A stretch of DNA of 64,000 nucleotides from Rhizophagus irregularis (Eukaryota; Glomeromycota; Glomeromycetes; Glomerales; Glomeraceae): the NCBI RefSeq assembly GCF_026210795.1, contig NC_089455.1:930001-994000 (forward strand), written 5' to 3'. A program made the translations under genes and the position numbers. Below the pieces are notes generated by a model that saw only the letters and a program-made list of their open reading frames with translations, was not told the origin of the DNA and made no database searches. Shown piece by piece: positions 1 through 14,902 of this stretch (its first letter is position 1; each line of letters begins with the position of its first letter).

Positions 1-3000
1 GAATAAAATCCGAGACATTCCATAATAGACCAATTGCGGTCAAACTAATATTCAGATCATCCATTTGTAAACCAAATGCGCTCAATGTATTGATGCATTG
101 TTTCAAACACTCGGGTGATAATAATGACAGGAAATCTGTACATATAAGTTGTAAACAGGGAAATGCTACACGAACCAAACCAGAAGTTTTTGTATTTGAA
201 ACACCAAAAGATGGTGCATCAATTACGCTTGTACTTTCAACACTCGCTGTATCTGTCTCATCATCGCCAGGTTCACTAGGAAAAGATACAATGCAAACGC
301 TTCTTATCATGTCAAATATCATACTCCAACCATAAGTAAATGAATGGCCTGATGTTTGTAATAATTTATTCAACGTTTCAAGACCCATCTTTCTAACTTC
401 AACATGAAAACTTTTGCTCACGTCTTGTGGATTTTTTTCTGGATTATTTACTAATTGACTTAATGAAACGAGCAATTGCATTTGTATTCTTTCGTCAATT
501 TCGATTTGCTCAGAACTTGCATAGCTCATTGCTTGAATGACAATATCTGCAATTGTTTCACAAGATTGCATACGAATTGGTGGAGGAGTAGATACGTAAT
601 TTGCAGTTTTAATGAGATGAGATATTATTAAATCCCATATTAGGGAAGGTTCACGTGCTATCAACCGGGGCATGTTGATTAATGCAACTAAGTGAAGTTT
701 GTTGATAGCAAAAGATTTTTCATCTGACTTCTACAAGGAATGTAAATATAAAGATTACATGTAAAACCATTGTAATTCAATACATGGATATTTAAGAACT
801 TTCAAGAAAATAATTCATTCTTACATTCCCTACCATAGCACTCAACGGTGTAGATTTGGTTATCTTGCCCTCCGTAGGTACGTTATCTTGTCCTGATATT
901 GAATCTTCAGTGTCCAATGGAATACCACTTGTATAAGCATTTAACTTACATAATGCTCTTGTGAAAGCCTGTAAAGCATCGTCATCAAGATATTTGCAAT
1001 TTTCAAATAATTTCTTGATTTGTATTAATAAAATGTTTAAATCATTGTCAATTGCTGTTTGCTGAGATGTTAAATTTGTCTGATTAGATGAACCATGTTT
1101 CGGCGATGAAGGAATGATATTTCCTTTACTGGATGAATAAGTTCTTTTTATGCTTGGTGGATTAGAAGATATTTGTGATGAACTTCCTGCAGTGGGTAAC
1201 GAAGTTACAGAATTAGATGCAGGATTTTGCGATCCTATTCTACGTGAACCTCTTGAACCACCTCTAGCATGTTTAGGGAAGAGTATAAAATCTGCTAATT
1301 GAAGAGTTTCTAGCACCAAATACCAAGAATCACCCAAAACTCCTCCAAGATACTGTGCAATATTTAATAATATTTTTAAGCAAGATAAATTCCCATCTGA
1401 TAATGTAACACCTTGAGGGGTTTCACTTCCCGTACTACTTGAACTTCCACCACTATGAGTTGCTTTACTTTCTGCCAGTGAAGCAGCAATTAAACTAGGA
1501 GGAACGGCTCCTTTACATAAACTTGTCAAAAAAGCATCACGAGGTGTAGACAATTGAAGAACACCACATACAATTGTAAAATTTTGGTAAGCCCTTAAAA
1601 CACCTTGAAATAACTCCTCATCTAGATTTGCTGTAAGAAAGAATGATTGTGCTGCAAGCAATCCTGGCCAGGCAGTATTAGCCATATCTGTAACAATCAG
1701 TATATCATTGTAAAGTGGATGTGATTCTAATTGTTGCAATGTGGTAGTGCTAAAAGATGCAGATTGATTATATGTAGGTGACTGTGGAGGTGATGATGCT
1801 TTCTCGTTTTTTTGTTTATGAATTAATCCGGAGAAAATACTCAAAACAAAATTATGCAAACCATCAGCTACTGAATTAAGACAAATAAGAGCAAGATAAT
1901 ATATGTACGTTTCCGGGATCTGTGGTGGATCAACTTTATCTAATTGATCGACACTTCAAAAAGAATGTATTGTAAAATTATAAACATAATCAAATTTCGA
2001 TAATATTTAAATTAAATGTACATACCAATTTATCTTCATCATCGAATTTGATGCTGTTAATCCAGGTACATCAGTCTGTCCTGAACCTCCAATTACACCA
2101 GCCATTCCAGATAATTCTAAACTTTCTCTCCCTTGATGTAAATGTCCAATTAATGAATGACTTCCAACACCCAATAATTGTGGTTTTTCGGCCGCCAATT
2201 TTCCAAAAGCATTAACCATTTCACGAAATACATTCGTTGAATGACCTTGTTTATCATACAAGCGGTAAATAGAACGCAAGAGTGCTTGATCATCGCATAT
2301 ACCACGAAATATTTCCATTGATATAACACGTTGCCACAATGGATTATCGGGCTCGAGAATTTTGATAAACATATTTAAGAATATTTCGCATTCCATTACC
2401 TAATTTCATGGGTTAAATCACCATAATATAATAAAAGAGTAACAATAACTCTTAAAAGCATAATTCAACAATAAAATTCAATTACTCTATCTATCCAATA
2501 ACTTAGGACAAAAGTAAATCTAAGTATTAATAAATAAACATTTACCAGAATTTCATTAAATTGTTTCAATAAAATGTGAACCAATCTCATTAATCTCATG
2601 ATGGTAGGAAAGTCAAATTTATCAGAGAAATTTTTAATAATTAAAGGACACACGCGTTCTCGAAGTAGGGCACAAAACTCTGGGTGCTATAATAACGTAT
2701 GAAAATTAAAATTAAAATGATAATATTAAAGAACATGCGATTATAGCCATATGGTACAAACCGTTTTAAATAATCTAAAATGATTTGTTAATATTGACTC
2801 TATTAATTCTAATCCAAATGTTCTTGATAAATTATGTAGTTTAAGATACACGGGATTTTCGCCATTAGTTAATAAACACAAATCTTGAAAAAGATAATAT
2901 GCGTCTCTTGCACAAGGACGAAGTGCTATTACGCCTTCTCCATGAACTGAAACAACGGTAGAGGTAGGTTTTATTGACCCTTGGATAAAAAATTAAGTAT

Positions 3001-4054
3001 TTTAATAGTCCTATTTTTTTTCCAAAAAAAAAAAAAAAAAAAAATAGGCACATATTAAAATAAAATACCATCTTTATCATTGATGCTGTCCTCCTCTTGA
3101 ACTTTATCAAATATGTTAATTACTAACTGACGCAAAGTTGCTGCAGCTGTATTATTTACTACTACAATCTTTGAATCTTGAAGTCGAAAACATATTAACA
3201 ACGCCTAGAACAAATAATATTTATAATTATTATCTTATTTAAAAAATTTTTTTTTTTACAAATTAACCTTAAAATCGGATTACCTCCGCTAACAAATCGC
3301 CATGTAAAGTTTGATAATTACTTAACAAAGGTGGCACCGTTTGAAGAATTTTAAGTTGAATGTCTACACCTTGTGACATAATGTCATTTAGGGTTTTAAG
3401 AACGGTTCTCACAGAAGACTAATTAAGTATAACATTTTAAATAATGATAGATCGAGTAAGTGATTATATGATATATTGTCACGTTGAACTTTACCTCAGG
3501 AATCGCGTGGTGCGATATAAGTCTTTGTAAGCAACCTATAGAAATTGTTATCAATTTGACATGTTTTGTTTCACATGCAAGAATAAACGGACGCAGGAAA
3601 TCATTGTTTTTTGCAAGTTCTTAATAAAATTGAATAATGTTAGATATTATATTAATAAAAGTGTAAATATCAATAATTTATCGACAAATCGAGTTTACCT
3701 TGCGATATATTCATTCCAGGTCGCTCTTTGTGTGTTCTTAAAATTATAATGGATCTCTCGGCTGCCTATACTCATAAATAAATAATTGTAATTATTATAA
3801 ATCAAAAAACCAAAAAAGTATGACCCGCAGCAAAATTCAGGAAGGCTTAGCAAAGTAATATATTATACATAATCATATATTTTATAATAATAGCAAAGCA
3901 GAAAGATTAAACTATTAAGAATAATAAGGAAAATATTTTGACGTCGTCAAAGGCGATTGGTGTAAATTACCTCTTTAATTTCTGGGTGTTTCCTGCGAGC
4001 TTCATTTGAAAGCTGCAGGAGTTCGGCGTTTAAAGAAGCGATAAGTCCACTCAT
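1..4054 (-). CDS. MON2: MON2 homologue, Golgi-endosome trafficking scaffold (partial)
   Basis: N-terminal part of a large Sec7-related (DCB-HUS type) scaffold that in other eukaryotes acts at the trans-Golgi with flippase partners. The ATG at 4054-4052 begins MSGLIASLNAELLQLSNEAR, the hallmark start of MON2. The first exon (4054-3971) ends at a GT donor. Later exons give AAERSIIILRTHKE and the peptide IFRGICDDQALLRSIYRLYD, with FGKLAAEKPQLLG, typical of the DCB/HUS region. Further exons run down to the left edge (TLQQLESHPLYNDI, LGDSWYLVLETLQ, then a HEAT-like stretch with INMPRLI and SLIWDLI). The coding sequence is split by many short introns, including near 3800-3970, 3425-3495, 2400-2550 and 1870-2030. 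A serine/asparagine-rich linker lies around 1080-1260. The 3' part is outside the window. Family assignment is firm; exact exon limits are less so. Confidence 0.93.
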
Positions 4055-4636
4055 TTTTGAAAATATTTGCCAATTTATAATATCTACAAAGACAACGGTA
4101 TAAATTGGACCATCAGCAGCCTTCCGATCTATAAAATTTTAAAAAAATAATTTACAACAAATCTAAGCGAAAAAATTTCTTCAAAAAATTTCAAAATGAT
4201 GATCTCAACAAATATCTATCCACCCAATCATACCGTGCGACTCATGTTGTCTGACGGCTCAAAATTTAGTTCGTAATCCGTGGGGTAATTAATACCAAGA
4301 ATCTAGATAAATCTGGAGGATGGACACGAAGAGTATACTGTATATTAAAATATATTGAACCTATATTAAAAGATTATTAACAATATTGACCTACAAGGAA
4401 AATCTTTTTTTTGTTATATAAAAATGTTAAGATAATAAAGTTAAATATGTATATAGTGAAACTATATAGTGAAACTTTTAGGAAATTATTAGATATTAGT
4501 TTATAAATGTGGAATTGTGGAATTATTAGATCGTTGACACGTCGTACAAAAAATTAAAGCTTATCATTTATCAAAGCTCCCATGATAGTGTTTTTCTCAG
4601 ATTTTTCATAGTTATTTATTTTTTAAAAAATTAGTC
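4055..4636. other. divergent promoter region between MON2 and the IQM-like gene
   Basis: About 580 bases separate two start codons pointing away from each other, so this stretch probably carries both promoters. It is AT-rich, with no ORF I can support and no motif I can name with confidence. Confidence 0.5.
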
Positions 4637-6400
4637 ATGAGTGACATTCCAGCTAATACAGGGAACGAAGAATCAAGTACTTCCAATAAACAATCAACTT
4701 CTGAAGAACATGTTAAGAATGACGAATCTACGGAGCATTTAGAAGAATCGGCAACGAAAATAGCTAATGCTTGGCGATACCACCGGTAATTAAATTGCAT
4801 ACTCGAATATTAACAATAAAATTAACGATTTAAGCTGAAACTGGTTTACAATATCTTTATATTAGTAAAACGCGGGAAGAAGAGGGAAAAATCTTATCTG
4901 CCAATTCCAGAGACATGATTATCAAAAGCAATAGTTCATGTCTTCATTTGCCTGGGCAAACTTGCCCTGTCTGGTCTCAATGGGAAGAACTGCTCAATGC
5001 CGTAGAAGAACATTTACGTCGTAAAGAATTACGTGAAGAACCTCCAAGCACTAGTCAAAAATTTGAACTTGCTATGACCGTGGTAGAACGTATTGCAAAA
5101 GTACTTGTTGAACTTTACTGTTTTTTATTATTCTTACAAAACGTGCTGACGCAGGAATTATGATGTAAAATTTTGACCATCAATGTGGTTTTTTTGATTA
5201 GTGTCAAAAGTTTATTCAATATCTATGACCTTTTCTTTTTACTATCTGATTGTCTCGATATTCAAGGGGTCTAGTTCTGTCAAGAATCATCTCTGGCTCA
5301 TCCTGGACACAGAACACTGGTTGGAAATATGTGATGAGAAGCATCGATATGGATCAAACCTAAAGGTTCGTTTGTTAATAATCATTATTAATGAATTTTT
5401 ATTTTAATATTTTTTTTTAAGAAGAAAAATTAATTAAAATATTATCAATATTTAGGTTTACCATGATTACTGGCTCAAGACATCATCACCAGAAAATTTT
5501 TTCGAATGGTTAGATAATGGTTCAGGTAAAACTTTGGATTTGGAAGCTAGACCACGTAGATTATTGGACAGTCAACTAGTAAAGTATCTTACATCAAAAG
5601 AACGTGCAGAACACGAAGTAATTTTTAAGGATGGATTGCTCATCTATGCACAAAGCGGGAAGCCAGTACATACCAATCCACCGGATCCCGATTCCGTAGC
5701 CCCGGCAGATAGTACACAAAATTTATCTATACCAAATACAACTGAACCTCGTTCATTATCACCCGCACCTAGTTCTCAAGGAAGTTTAAATGAAGAAATT
5801 GAAGACCCAACTTCAACTGGACCGACACGACGGGAAAGTACCGAAATTGGGCCTAGACGTGAAAAATGGATTTATGTCACAGACTGTAGTGGAAAATTTT
5901 ATGTAGGCCAAAAAACAAAAGGTCATTTTCATCATTCATCATTTCTTGCAGGAGGGGCTATCTGTGCAGCCGGAGGAATTAAGGTTCGAGAAGGTAAACT
6001 TCTTGAAATTAATCCAAATAGTGGACATTATAAGCCAGCACAACATCATTTCAAAGCACTTGTCGATCGATTAGTCGGCGAGGGAATTGATATTAGTGAC
6101 GTAAAAGTAACCTATCCAAATGAAAATCTTGAGAAGAGATTAATGGCCAAATACAAATTTAAACGTTTAGCAATGTTTAGTATGGTTTATGAAGAACTTA
6201 TGCGAGATGCTAGCAATACAATTAATCAAAAGATTGATTTTATGGATCGTCACGTTTCTATTTTCAAAAGAAATGTGACAGAAACCATTAATTCTTGTAA
6301 GGAATCCATTAAAGATTGGATACGACGAATTATGCCAGGCGACGATGATATGGCAGAAAATCATATACCTGATAATGATCAACAAAATGGCCTTCATTAA
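4637..6400 (+). CDS. IQ-motif calmodulin-binding protein, IQM-like
   Basis: Four exons (4637-4785, 4866-5100, 5267-5365, 5456-6400) join in frame to about 475 residues. The N-terminus is acidic and Ser/Thr-rich, then ESATKIANAWRYHRKTREEE reads as a degenerate IQ motif split by intron 1. The central block contains LWLILDTEHWLEICDEKHRY, VYHDYWLKTSSPENFFEWLD and YLTSKERAEHEV. The C-terminal block has REKWIYVTDCSGKFYVGQK, FHHSSFLAGGAICAAGG and INPNSGHYKP. Together these are the conserved landmarks of plant IQM and fungal IQ calmodulin-binding proteins. The last 60 residues or so (mixed-charge, ending NDQQNGLH) look lineage-specific. The exon 2 donor at 5101 keeps the frame and avoids the stop at 5161. 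Calmodulin binding is inferred from the family; its biochemical role in fungi is unclear. Confidence 0.85.
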
Positions 6401-8182
6401 AATTATTACACATTTTTTATAATTTTATATCCTTTATATATTTTTTTTAAAGATGAGTATTTAATTATCATAATTAAGTTTAAATTTATTTGGTGAACAA
6501 ATTATAATTTATGTGATGGAATGGAAATAAATTTATTAATTATTAGAATCTCGTAATCAAGTACAGTAATGATATCATTAATAATATAAATAACAATGTA
6601 TCAATCATTATATCATTATTCAAATAATAAATAAACCTCAAATTGACATAAATTTTAAGTTTTAAATTGTGTTTTAATGTTTTTATATTCTTGAAATACA
6701 GTACATATATTAAAAAATGAAGTATATTAAATTTTAAAACATTATCCTGTTCAAAAGTAATTACTCCAACTATTTCATGGAACAATTTTAATCGCAATTT
6801 GTATCGAAAATCTCAAGAAACAAGGATCTTATTATATCCAAGAAGAACGAGTTGAAAATAAGATACTTTATATGATGAACCTTTAAAAAGAATTAACTAT
6901 TATATTCATAAATAAAATGAAATTAAAAAATGGTAAAAATGGAGAAACCGATGGTAAGAATCAATAAAAATTATTAATATATAATAAAGATACTTTAAAA
7001 CACGGAAACAAAAAGGATATATTAATTGAATAACCTTCGGATAAAATCAAAGAGTAACGCAGATTCCATATATCCTTTCTTGGACTGATTTGGAACCTTT
7101 CTTATCACAAAGCTCTTTGAAAGATGAAATCAATCACTTTGATGAAGACCTTTTTGATTTTCTTTTCGGAAAAGATGATATTGCCCATTAAGAATGAATG
7201 TAACACACAAGCCATCGTTGATTATAAGGAACGTGGATTATTATTCATGCGACCAATCGATCTACAATTATTGGATAAATTATTTCTATTAACAAACGAC
7301 CATTTATTACATTTATTTCTCTAAAGCTCATTGAATTCTTTTCAAAAAAAAAAAAACCAAGTAAATTTATCACATGTGAATATATTTATTACGAATTATT
7401 AATGATGTATAACAAATAACGATCTACTTTATGTATATGTCGTAAAATACACAAAATTTCCTCTAAACAGATGTCGATATTTTTTATCAATTAGTAATTT
7501 CATCAACCAATTAAATTTTTTATAAATAACAAGAACGAACTAAACCTAAAAAGGTTAAGTTTACTTATAGATTACAGGCATTGAGAAAAAAAAATTTAAT
7601 TAATTTTAGGGACATCCCGCATAAATACATGAGAAATTAAAACAGTATAAAAAAAAAAGAACCGAGTCAATATTCCCAGTCAATAAAAAAAAATTTTTTT
7701 TACACACACATATATATGTACACATATATATAATAAAAAGTTACCGAGTCAAATTTTTTTTATGTACCCAGTCTTAAAAAAAGGAACCGAGCTAAAATAT
7801 TCCTGAGTCAAAAAAAAAAAAAAAAAATTTTTTTTATGATCATTGATAACCATCATAGTATTAAAGTTTCTTGTGATGATGAACATGAATTGATGCCTAT
7901 TTATAACTTGAACCGGCATGAGCTCTGTGATAGATTTTATCTCGGATTGCGCTAATAAATACTTGCTTGGCAAGGCTTAAAAACATTTCTATACAAAGTT
8001 AGTAAATAAATATATAAGAGATCAGCTTATTGGTATGTTTATCATAATAGGGAAATATGGCTTTTTATTTTAAAAGAAAAACGTGCGATGTGCGCTTTAC
8101 GGCAATGAGTGTCGACTTGGAAAAATACTTTAGATTTTGTGCTTGAGGCTTTGTTGTACTTCTTATTCCGTAATTTAATATT

Positions 8183-8217
<35 letters not shown>

Positions 8218-10823
8218 TTAGCTACATTTTTTTAAAATAAATGTGTTCATCTTTTTATTCATAATCATTTTTTTAGATTAATAGATGTTTATGAAAGTAT
8301 GTCATCTGTGGGGTAAGTCATCCCTTTAATAGTTTAGTAAATCTTCCTTTACGAATGATTTCAATAAACAAGAAGTGTAACAGGTTTTTTCTGCTGAATG
8401 CCGATTGAATGAAAATAGCGGGAAGTTGTGGGGGAAATATTTCAAAGCAGTCATGTGACGTCAACAAAAAGTGACATTCAGTGATCGTGATATTTTGGTC
8501 ACACAAGAAAAGATAAAAACTCTTCGGAAGGAAAAGAAAAAAAAATTTTAATTAGATTAAGCATCTTCAGCCCATCCTTTAAAACTTGACTACTAAAAAG
8601 AAGAAAGAATGGGTGGATGATTCACAAGACAAAATGACAGGTTTTTTATGGGATTGATGAACAAATAACCTATTTTCGGAAGAATTTCTTATGCTAAACC
8701 AAATAAAGATTAGATTGAAATTCCTCATAAATAAATTAAATTTCCTTTACCGCGGATCATTATTACACATAAACATTAAATATTAAATATTGTTCCTTAT
8801 CATTTGAAATTCCAAAACTCACGAATACTTTTGTTGGTTAAGTAAATTGACATCAACTCACACGATGATTTGGTACACAAACAAATAAAAAAATTTCTCT
8901 TAAAAAAAAAAAAAAGAACAATCCATCCAAATAGATCTAATTATTTACGATTATGTCACTCAATTATTCTATTTTTAATTCTATGTGCCGCAGTAATCAA
9001 TTTTTTACCTCCGCACTGATTTACATGCAACTATAGAACTATGATTATAGTTTGATAAGTTTGATAATTGGTTGTGCTTGTGGCCTGATTTACCCTGAGA
9101 TTATTCTTTTTCTTCTATTTCTTCTACGATAGCATGTGATCAATGCCATGTGGCACATTCAAACTATATCGAGAATAGTAATATGATATTTTGGAAATAA
9201 TTATTGTAAACAATCATGCCAATGTGCGAGAATTTTACACCACCAGATATTTGGTAATCTAAAAAAAAACAATTATATGAGAACAAATAGTCGATGATTG
9301 AAAGATTTTTATCTTTCAATAAATGTTATTTTTATTACTTTCAGGAATGTTTCTTTTTTTTTCTTTCTTCCTCCCCTTTTTTCCTTTTATTCCGATAATT
9401 CATTCATCAACAATTCAAATGCTCGTCATCAACTTTGTCATCCATGACATAAAGAAGTTACATTAGTTACTATTATTGAAGAATGAATTGTTTGTTTTTC
9501 AAAAAAAAAAAAAAAAAGACAAAAAAAAAAGACAAAAAGGTTTTAAGGGATGAAACCTCATAAATGTAAATGTATAGATTACAATTCCGTTCGGGTTATC
9601 AGCTTGTTTTTGGAAGTTTGATTGCCGGAGGGACCAACCAATGAACCCCAATTTTGTGTTACCTAATTAGAATTGATGTATTACAGAGATTTACTTCTTA
9701 ATTTACCTTTGCCCACTTTTTCACCTTTTTTTTTTTTTAAGAAAAAAAAATAATAATATAAAATAAAATTTAATTTACGAGTCTAACCATAATATATATT
9801 ACTAGCTTAATTAAATAGATTGTTTGAAGTATAATATAAAATAAAAATAGGTTTGAATGAAGTATCGACATTGCGCATCACGCAGAGGTGCTAATAAATG
9901 TCTTATCGATATCCATCAACTTATTTATTCAGTCGGAGACTTAACAATATCAAACAATGCAGTCTAAACAACTCAGTAACAAAAAACAGCACAGATCAGC
10001 GAAGTAATAAAAAAAAAATTTTTTTCTTTTAAAACGTTCCATAAACTGCATAATATAAAAAAAGACTAATTTTTTTTTACTCGGTGCTGACTCGGAAATT
10101 TTTTTTACAATCTGCTGTGTTCATTTGAATAGTTATACATCTTTCCTTTTGTAGTCTAGTTGATTTAAATGACGTAAACAAATTTCGTTTTGTGCCATTA
10201 GAGTTCTGTGGTTCCCTAGTTTTGATCAAATTTTTTTTTCAATTTAGTCCACTACTTTGCTTATTTTTACTTTTTGCACCCCCCAAAAACTTTCTTTTGC
10301 CCACACTTGCTTCTTTTGAAAAAAGGAAAACCAAACTTTAACTGTTCCTTTTGTTGTTGTTGATCCTAAAATTTACTACTCTCTTCGTTCGTCCGTCGGG
10401 ACAAAAAAAAAAAATATATACATATATTTTATTTAGTTAATCTACAGTAAGTACCCCTTTGCATGGAAATTTGTCAGCGCTATTACTTTTTTTCACCATC
10501 CTCAATCTATGGTTCCTCTCCATTAATCTTTTATAAAAAATAAGTACTAAGAATTATTAAAACAACAAACAAGTTTGTTTTAAAACTATTCGTCATAAAT
10601 TTCCTTATAAATATATTAATATATTAATAAAACTCGTTATTTTTATTTTGAACATTATCTTTATTGACCTTAAAGATTATTTATTTTTATTTTTATTTTT
10701 ATTTTTTATTTTTCTAAATTCTGTTAACCTTGTCTTTATTACCACACAAAGTACTCTCCATCAGTAAGAAAAGAGTGGAAGAAGAAGGCTTCTTCTTTAT
10801 AACGTATCTAGTAATTTGAGAAG
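6401..10823. other. long intergenic region upstream of TUP1
   Basis: About 4.4 kb with many poly-A/T runs and no supportable gene. The short ORFs here look like chance. Fragments of the form ACCGAGTC recur near 7660-7800 (three to four partly degraded copies), and the reverse form ACTCGGTGCTGACTCGG occurs at about 10079-10095, so diverged repeat pieces may be present. The last 600 bases before 10824 are T/C-rich and probably include the TUP1 promoter and 5' leader. Confidence 0.5.
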
Positions 10824-13800
10824 ATGTCGAACATTTATAGCCATAGACAGCTTGTACCAGGTGGTGGAGCTGGGTCAAATCGTGTTAATGAGCTTATTGA
10901 TGCTCTAAAACAAGAATTTGATAACCTTCAGCAAGAAGCTGCGATGTATAAAATGCAACGTGATGACCTTGAACATAAAGGTGAGATAATGTTAAATTAG
11001 AAATTACATCAACATAACTTTATATTTTATTCAAATAGATTGAAGTATTGGAATGGAATTTATTCATGAGATTAAATATCAGATATTGTTAATTTACGCT
11101 CTGGGAATTTAAAAGGAGGATGTAATCTTTCAACAATCTTCCTCCTTTTCGGACCTTAATAATGCACGATTTATCAATTTTGCGCTAAATTAAAAAAACT
11201 CTGTTTATAATCGGATGTGATGACGTATTAAAGATGATCTGTACAACCAACAAACATTAATTAACAATTACCATAATAGTTTCTTACATTAATAAAATTT
11301 TATTCATGGATGTTTTTATTTTTATTATGACAATAGAAGTTTATTCGAACATATCTAAATATGTTGTTATGTCTATTGTTATAATATTTTCATGAGATTG
11401 GAATATATTTATTTATACATATATTTTTTATTTTTTATCAATTATCACTATTTCTTGATCGCTGTCCAAAATGATTCAAATTGCTTATTTATTCTATCTC
11501 TAATATTTTTAGTGCAGCAACAAACTGATGAGGTTAATCTTATCCGCCAAGGATTATATGATTTACAAGCCACACAGAAAAATATGAAAGTTCAGTGAGT
11601 ATAAAAATTTTGAAATTGTTGTAAACTAATTATCTTTTTTTTTTGACAGTTTTATGCTAATGAATTGATTACCGACCAATCTCTACCCGTAATTCTAAAT
11701 ATTTGAACTCGCCCCGAATATGACGCCAGATATGATAATGAAATACGCGCTCTTCAGCGTGATATGGATCCACAGAGAATTCATCATTCTTCTAGTTCTC
11801 ATGCTGCACCACCACCATCACATCCCCAACCACCACCGCCAACTATCGGTCAAGGTCAAAACAATATATTTGGTGCGATTATGAGCGGTGGAGGCGGCGG
11901 GAATCAGGTTCTTGTCGCTCCACCTCAAATGATGGATCAACCTCCGCCAGGTGGGCAGTCGGGTCATCCAGGCGGTTATCCCGGTCCAAACGGTCCACCA
12001 CAAAGTGTTCCTCAGTCTGGCGGTAGTTCCGCACAATCTCCTTATTTGAATGGTAGTGGTCCAGCACCTTTATCACAGCAGCAACATGGACCTAAACGAC
12101 AGCGAATGGAAGACGGTCCGCCACAGAATATGGGACTTCCACCTAATTCTCAACAACCTCCTTCAAGTTTGTATAATAGTAACGGAATGCCACCACAAGG
12201 TCCACCAGGTCAACAATCACTAAGTCAAGGCGGATATATGAATGTCGGTCAAAGTAGTAAACCTGTTAGCAAGATGCCCAAGGTAAATAATTTTCAGAAT
12301 TTTATTTTCATTGTAATTTATTTTTATTATATCCAACAAATTTTTTATTGTATGATTTGTTTTGAAATTTATGACTTATATAGCCGATGAATTCAATATC
12401 GCAGATTCCTCAGAATATTTCCGAAGGACCTCAAAGTTCTGGAGTTCCTCCTACTGGTAATGCACCACCATCTTCTGGTCCTCAATCAAATAAACGTAAA
12501 AACAATCCTAATATGGGCGCTCAATTACCGCCCGGTAATCGTACACCTATTAAACAAGGTCCTCTCAGTAGCGCTCAATCTGGACTAGGCGACATGGATC
12601 CCGAAAATGTTCCCGCACAGCTAAAAAAGGAAGGCAGCGATTGGTTCGCAATGTACGTTTCTACTTTATAAATTTATTGTTTATTTAAATGGACTTAGCA
12701 AAAAGTAAATTCATTCTCACGTGACTTTTTGAACTATATTTATTTAGCTTCAACCCTAAAGTGCAACGCGTACTTGATGTCGAGTTATTCCACACGTTAG
12801 ATCATAATAGGTAGATTGCCCTTTTTTTTGTTTTGAGTTTCTTATTGCAAAATCGAATTAAATTTACACAGTTACTAATATTTTATACATTTTTTTTTTT
12901 AAGTGTCGTTTGCTGTGTAAAATTTAGTGGCGATGGAAAATATCTTGCTACGGGCTGTAATAGAATCGCACAGATTTATGATGTTCATAACGGTCAAAAA
13001 ATTTGGTAATTCACTTTTATTTTTTTTTTTTCAAAAAAATTTTCATTTATTCCAAATCTGTCATATATATATATAATTTTTTTTTAATAGTGTTTTGGAT
13101 GACACAAGTGTTGATAAAACTGGTGATTTATACATCCGAAGTGTTTGCTTTAGTCCTGACGGAAAACATTTGGCAACTGGTGCTGAAGACAAACAAATAA
13201 GAGTAAGTATATTGACTATTTGATTTGATTGCTCCTACATCCCTGCATTGAGTAAGTAATTTTAAACATCAATGATTACTAATTATCAATTTTAACAGAT
13301 CTGGGACATTCGTAGTCAAACTATCAGTAAATTATTTCCTGGTCATGAACAAGATATATACTCACTTGATTTTTCACGTGATGGCCGTTTCATTGTTTCT
13401 GGGTCAGGTGATAAAACAGCCAGAGTATGGGATATGGTATCCGGGGAACTACTGTATAAACTTGCAATTGATGAACCCAGTCAAAAAGATGCCGGTGTTA
13501 CCAGTGTCGCCATAAGCCCCGATGCTCTTTATGTTGCTGCAGGTTCATTAGACAAAATAGTGCGTGTATGGGACACACGAACAGGAATTCTTCTTGAAAG
13601 ATTAGAAGGTCATAAAGATAGTGTTTATTCTGTAGCATTCTCACCCGATGGTAAGACATTGGTATCCGGTAGTTTAGATAAGACTCTAAAATTGTGGGAT
13701 ATGAGCCATTGTGGAAGAAATAACAGTAGTCAAAAGAACCAGGCAAAAACAACGCTTAATGGACACAAGGTATCTTTATTTATTTTTCTATTAGATACTT

Positions 13801-14156
13801 ATTTATATTGAAACTTGGTTAATTGATTTTAATTTGTTATTTAAGGATTTCGTACTATCAGTAGCAGTTTCACCTGATGGACGTTGGGTAGTATCTGGAT
13901 CAAAGGATCGAGGAGTACAGTTCTGGGATCCTATCACAGCTCAAACACAATTTATGTTACAAGGACATAAAAATTCAGGTTGGTTTATAGATTAATTTAT
14001 TTTAATTTATCGTATTGGATTTTGAAAGTATTTATTATTAAATTGTTTCGTTATTTTAAAGTGATTTCGGTAGCTTTAAGTCCAACGGGCAAACTTTTCG
14101 CCACTGGCTCTGGCGATTGTCGAGCAAGACTATGGCGGTATTATGATGAAATGTAG
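10824..14156 (+). CDS. TUP1: general transcriptional corepressor Tup1 (WD40)
   Basis: Ten exons (10824-10980, 11513-11594, 11730-12282, 12384-12652, 12748-12810, 12904-13005, 13091-13202, 13299-13769, 13846-13978, 14062-14156) sum to exactly 679 codons, 678 residues. The N-terminus ([20 protein letters not shown], then [14 protein letters not shown]) is the Tup1 tetramerisation helix. Residues about 90-340 form a Pro/Gln/Gly-rich linker. [20 protein letters not shown] precedes a seven-bladed WD40 propeller with repeats such as [20 protein letters not shown] and the end [18 protein letters not shown]. In yeast Tup1 works with Ssn6/Cyc8 as a nuclear corepressor recruited by DNA-binding proteins; the same role is inferred here. 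Exon 3 must start at 11730, because the AG near 11650 opens into a stop. Confidence 0.96.
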
Positions 14157-14902
14157 CTACGATAATGTTATTTTAAAGACAGAATTTCTAAATACACATA
14201 ATAGTTTTTATAAATAGCAAATACTCATAATTTTATTATATTTTTCTTTTGTTAAATATTTGCTTTCTTTATGCATAATCGTTTTTTTTTTGATTGTTAC
14301 ATTTATTTTTGGTATTGTTTATGTAGGAAAAAAGTGCAGTGAAGAAGAATAGTATAATATATAAATGGTTTAAAATTTTTAAAAAGCTGGTACTGTTTAA
14401 TCATTACTTTGCTTTGAATGTTTTTATAATTTTTTTATTGTCATTATTTCGATTTTACCTTCAAAGTATTTATGTATGAAAAGACGGGAAATCTTTTTTT
14501 GTGTAGATTGTTTTTCTTTCTCTTCAAAATGAAAATTTTTAGTGATTTAAGCAGATTTGGTTGTTTCTCATTTTATGGTAGATTTTTTTATATTTTCTTC
14601 CCTTTTTCAACTTACCTTTTTTTTTTGTACAAATGAATTTTTTTTCTGAATTTCTTATTTTTTGCTTTTATAATATACTTCTGAAAATCTGTTAAAAATA
14701 ATTTATAATTGTACCAGTATTATCATTTAAATGGAAATTTTATGATTTTTGTATAGAAAATTATTATTTTTTTTCTAAAAAATAAATTTTTAATTAAGAC
14801 TATTAAAATTTAATTATTATTCTTTTTTTAGTTATATATAATATAACAAATACAAAGTTTAATTAATAAATCGCAAAAATAAAAATATAAAAAGTCCATA
14901 AG
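14157..14902. other. convergent 3' intergenic region
   Basis: T-rich DNA between the ends of TUP1 and the facing glycosyltransferase gene. It probably holds both 3' UTRs and polyadenylation signals (several AATAAA-like sites, for example near 14778). No gene was seen. Confidence 0.5.

Noticed and set aside
11640-11729. Acceptor AG near 11649 as start of TUP1 exon 3
   Set aside because: In the required phase it meets a stop within six codons; the AG at 11729 gives the conserved [13 protein letters not shown].
11818-12076. Minus-strand frames within TUP1
   Set aside because: Shadows of the Pro/Gln-rich TUP1 linker.
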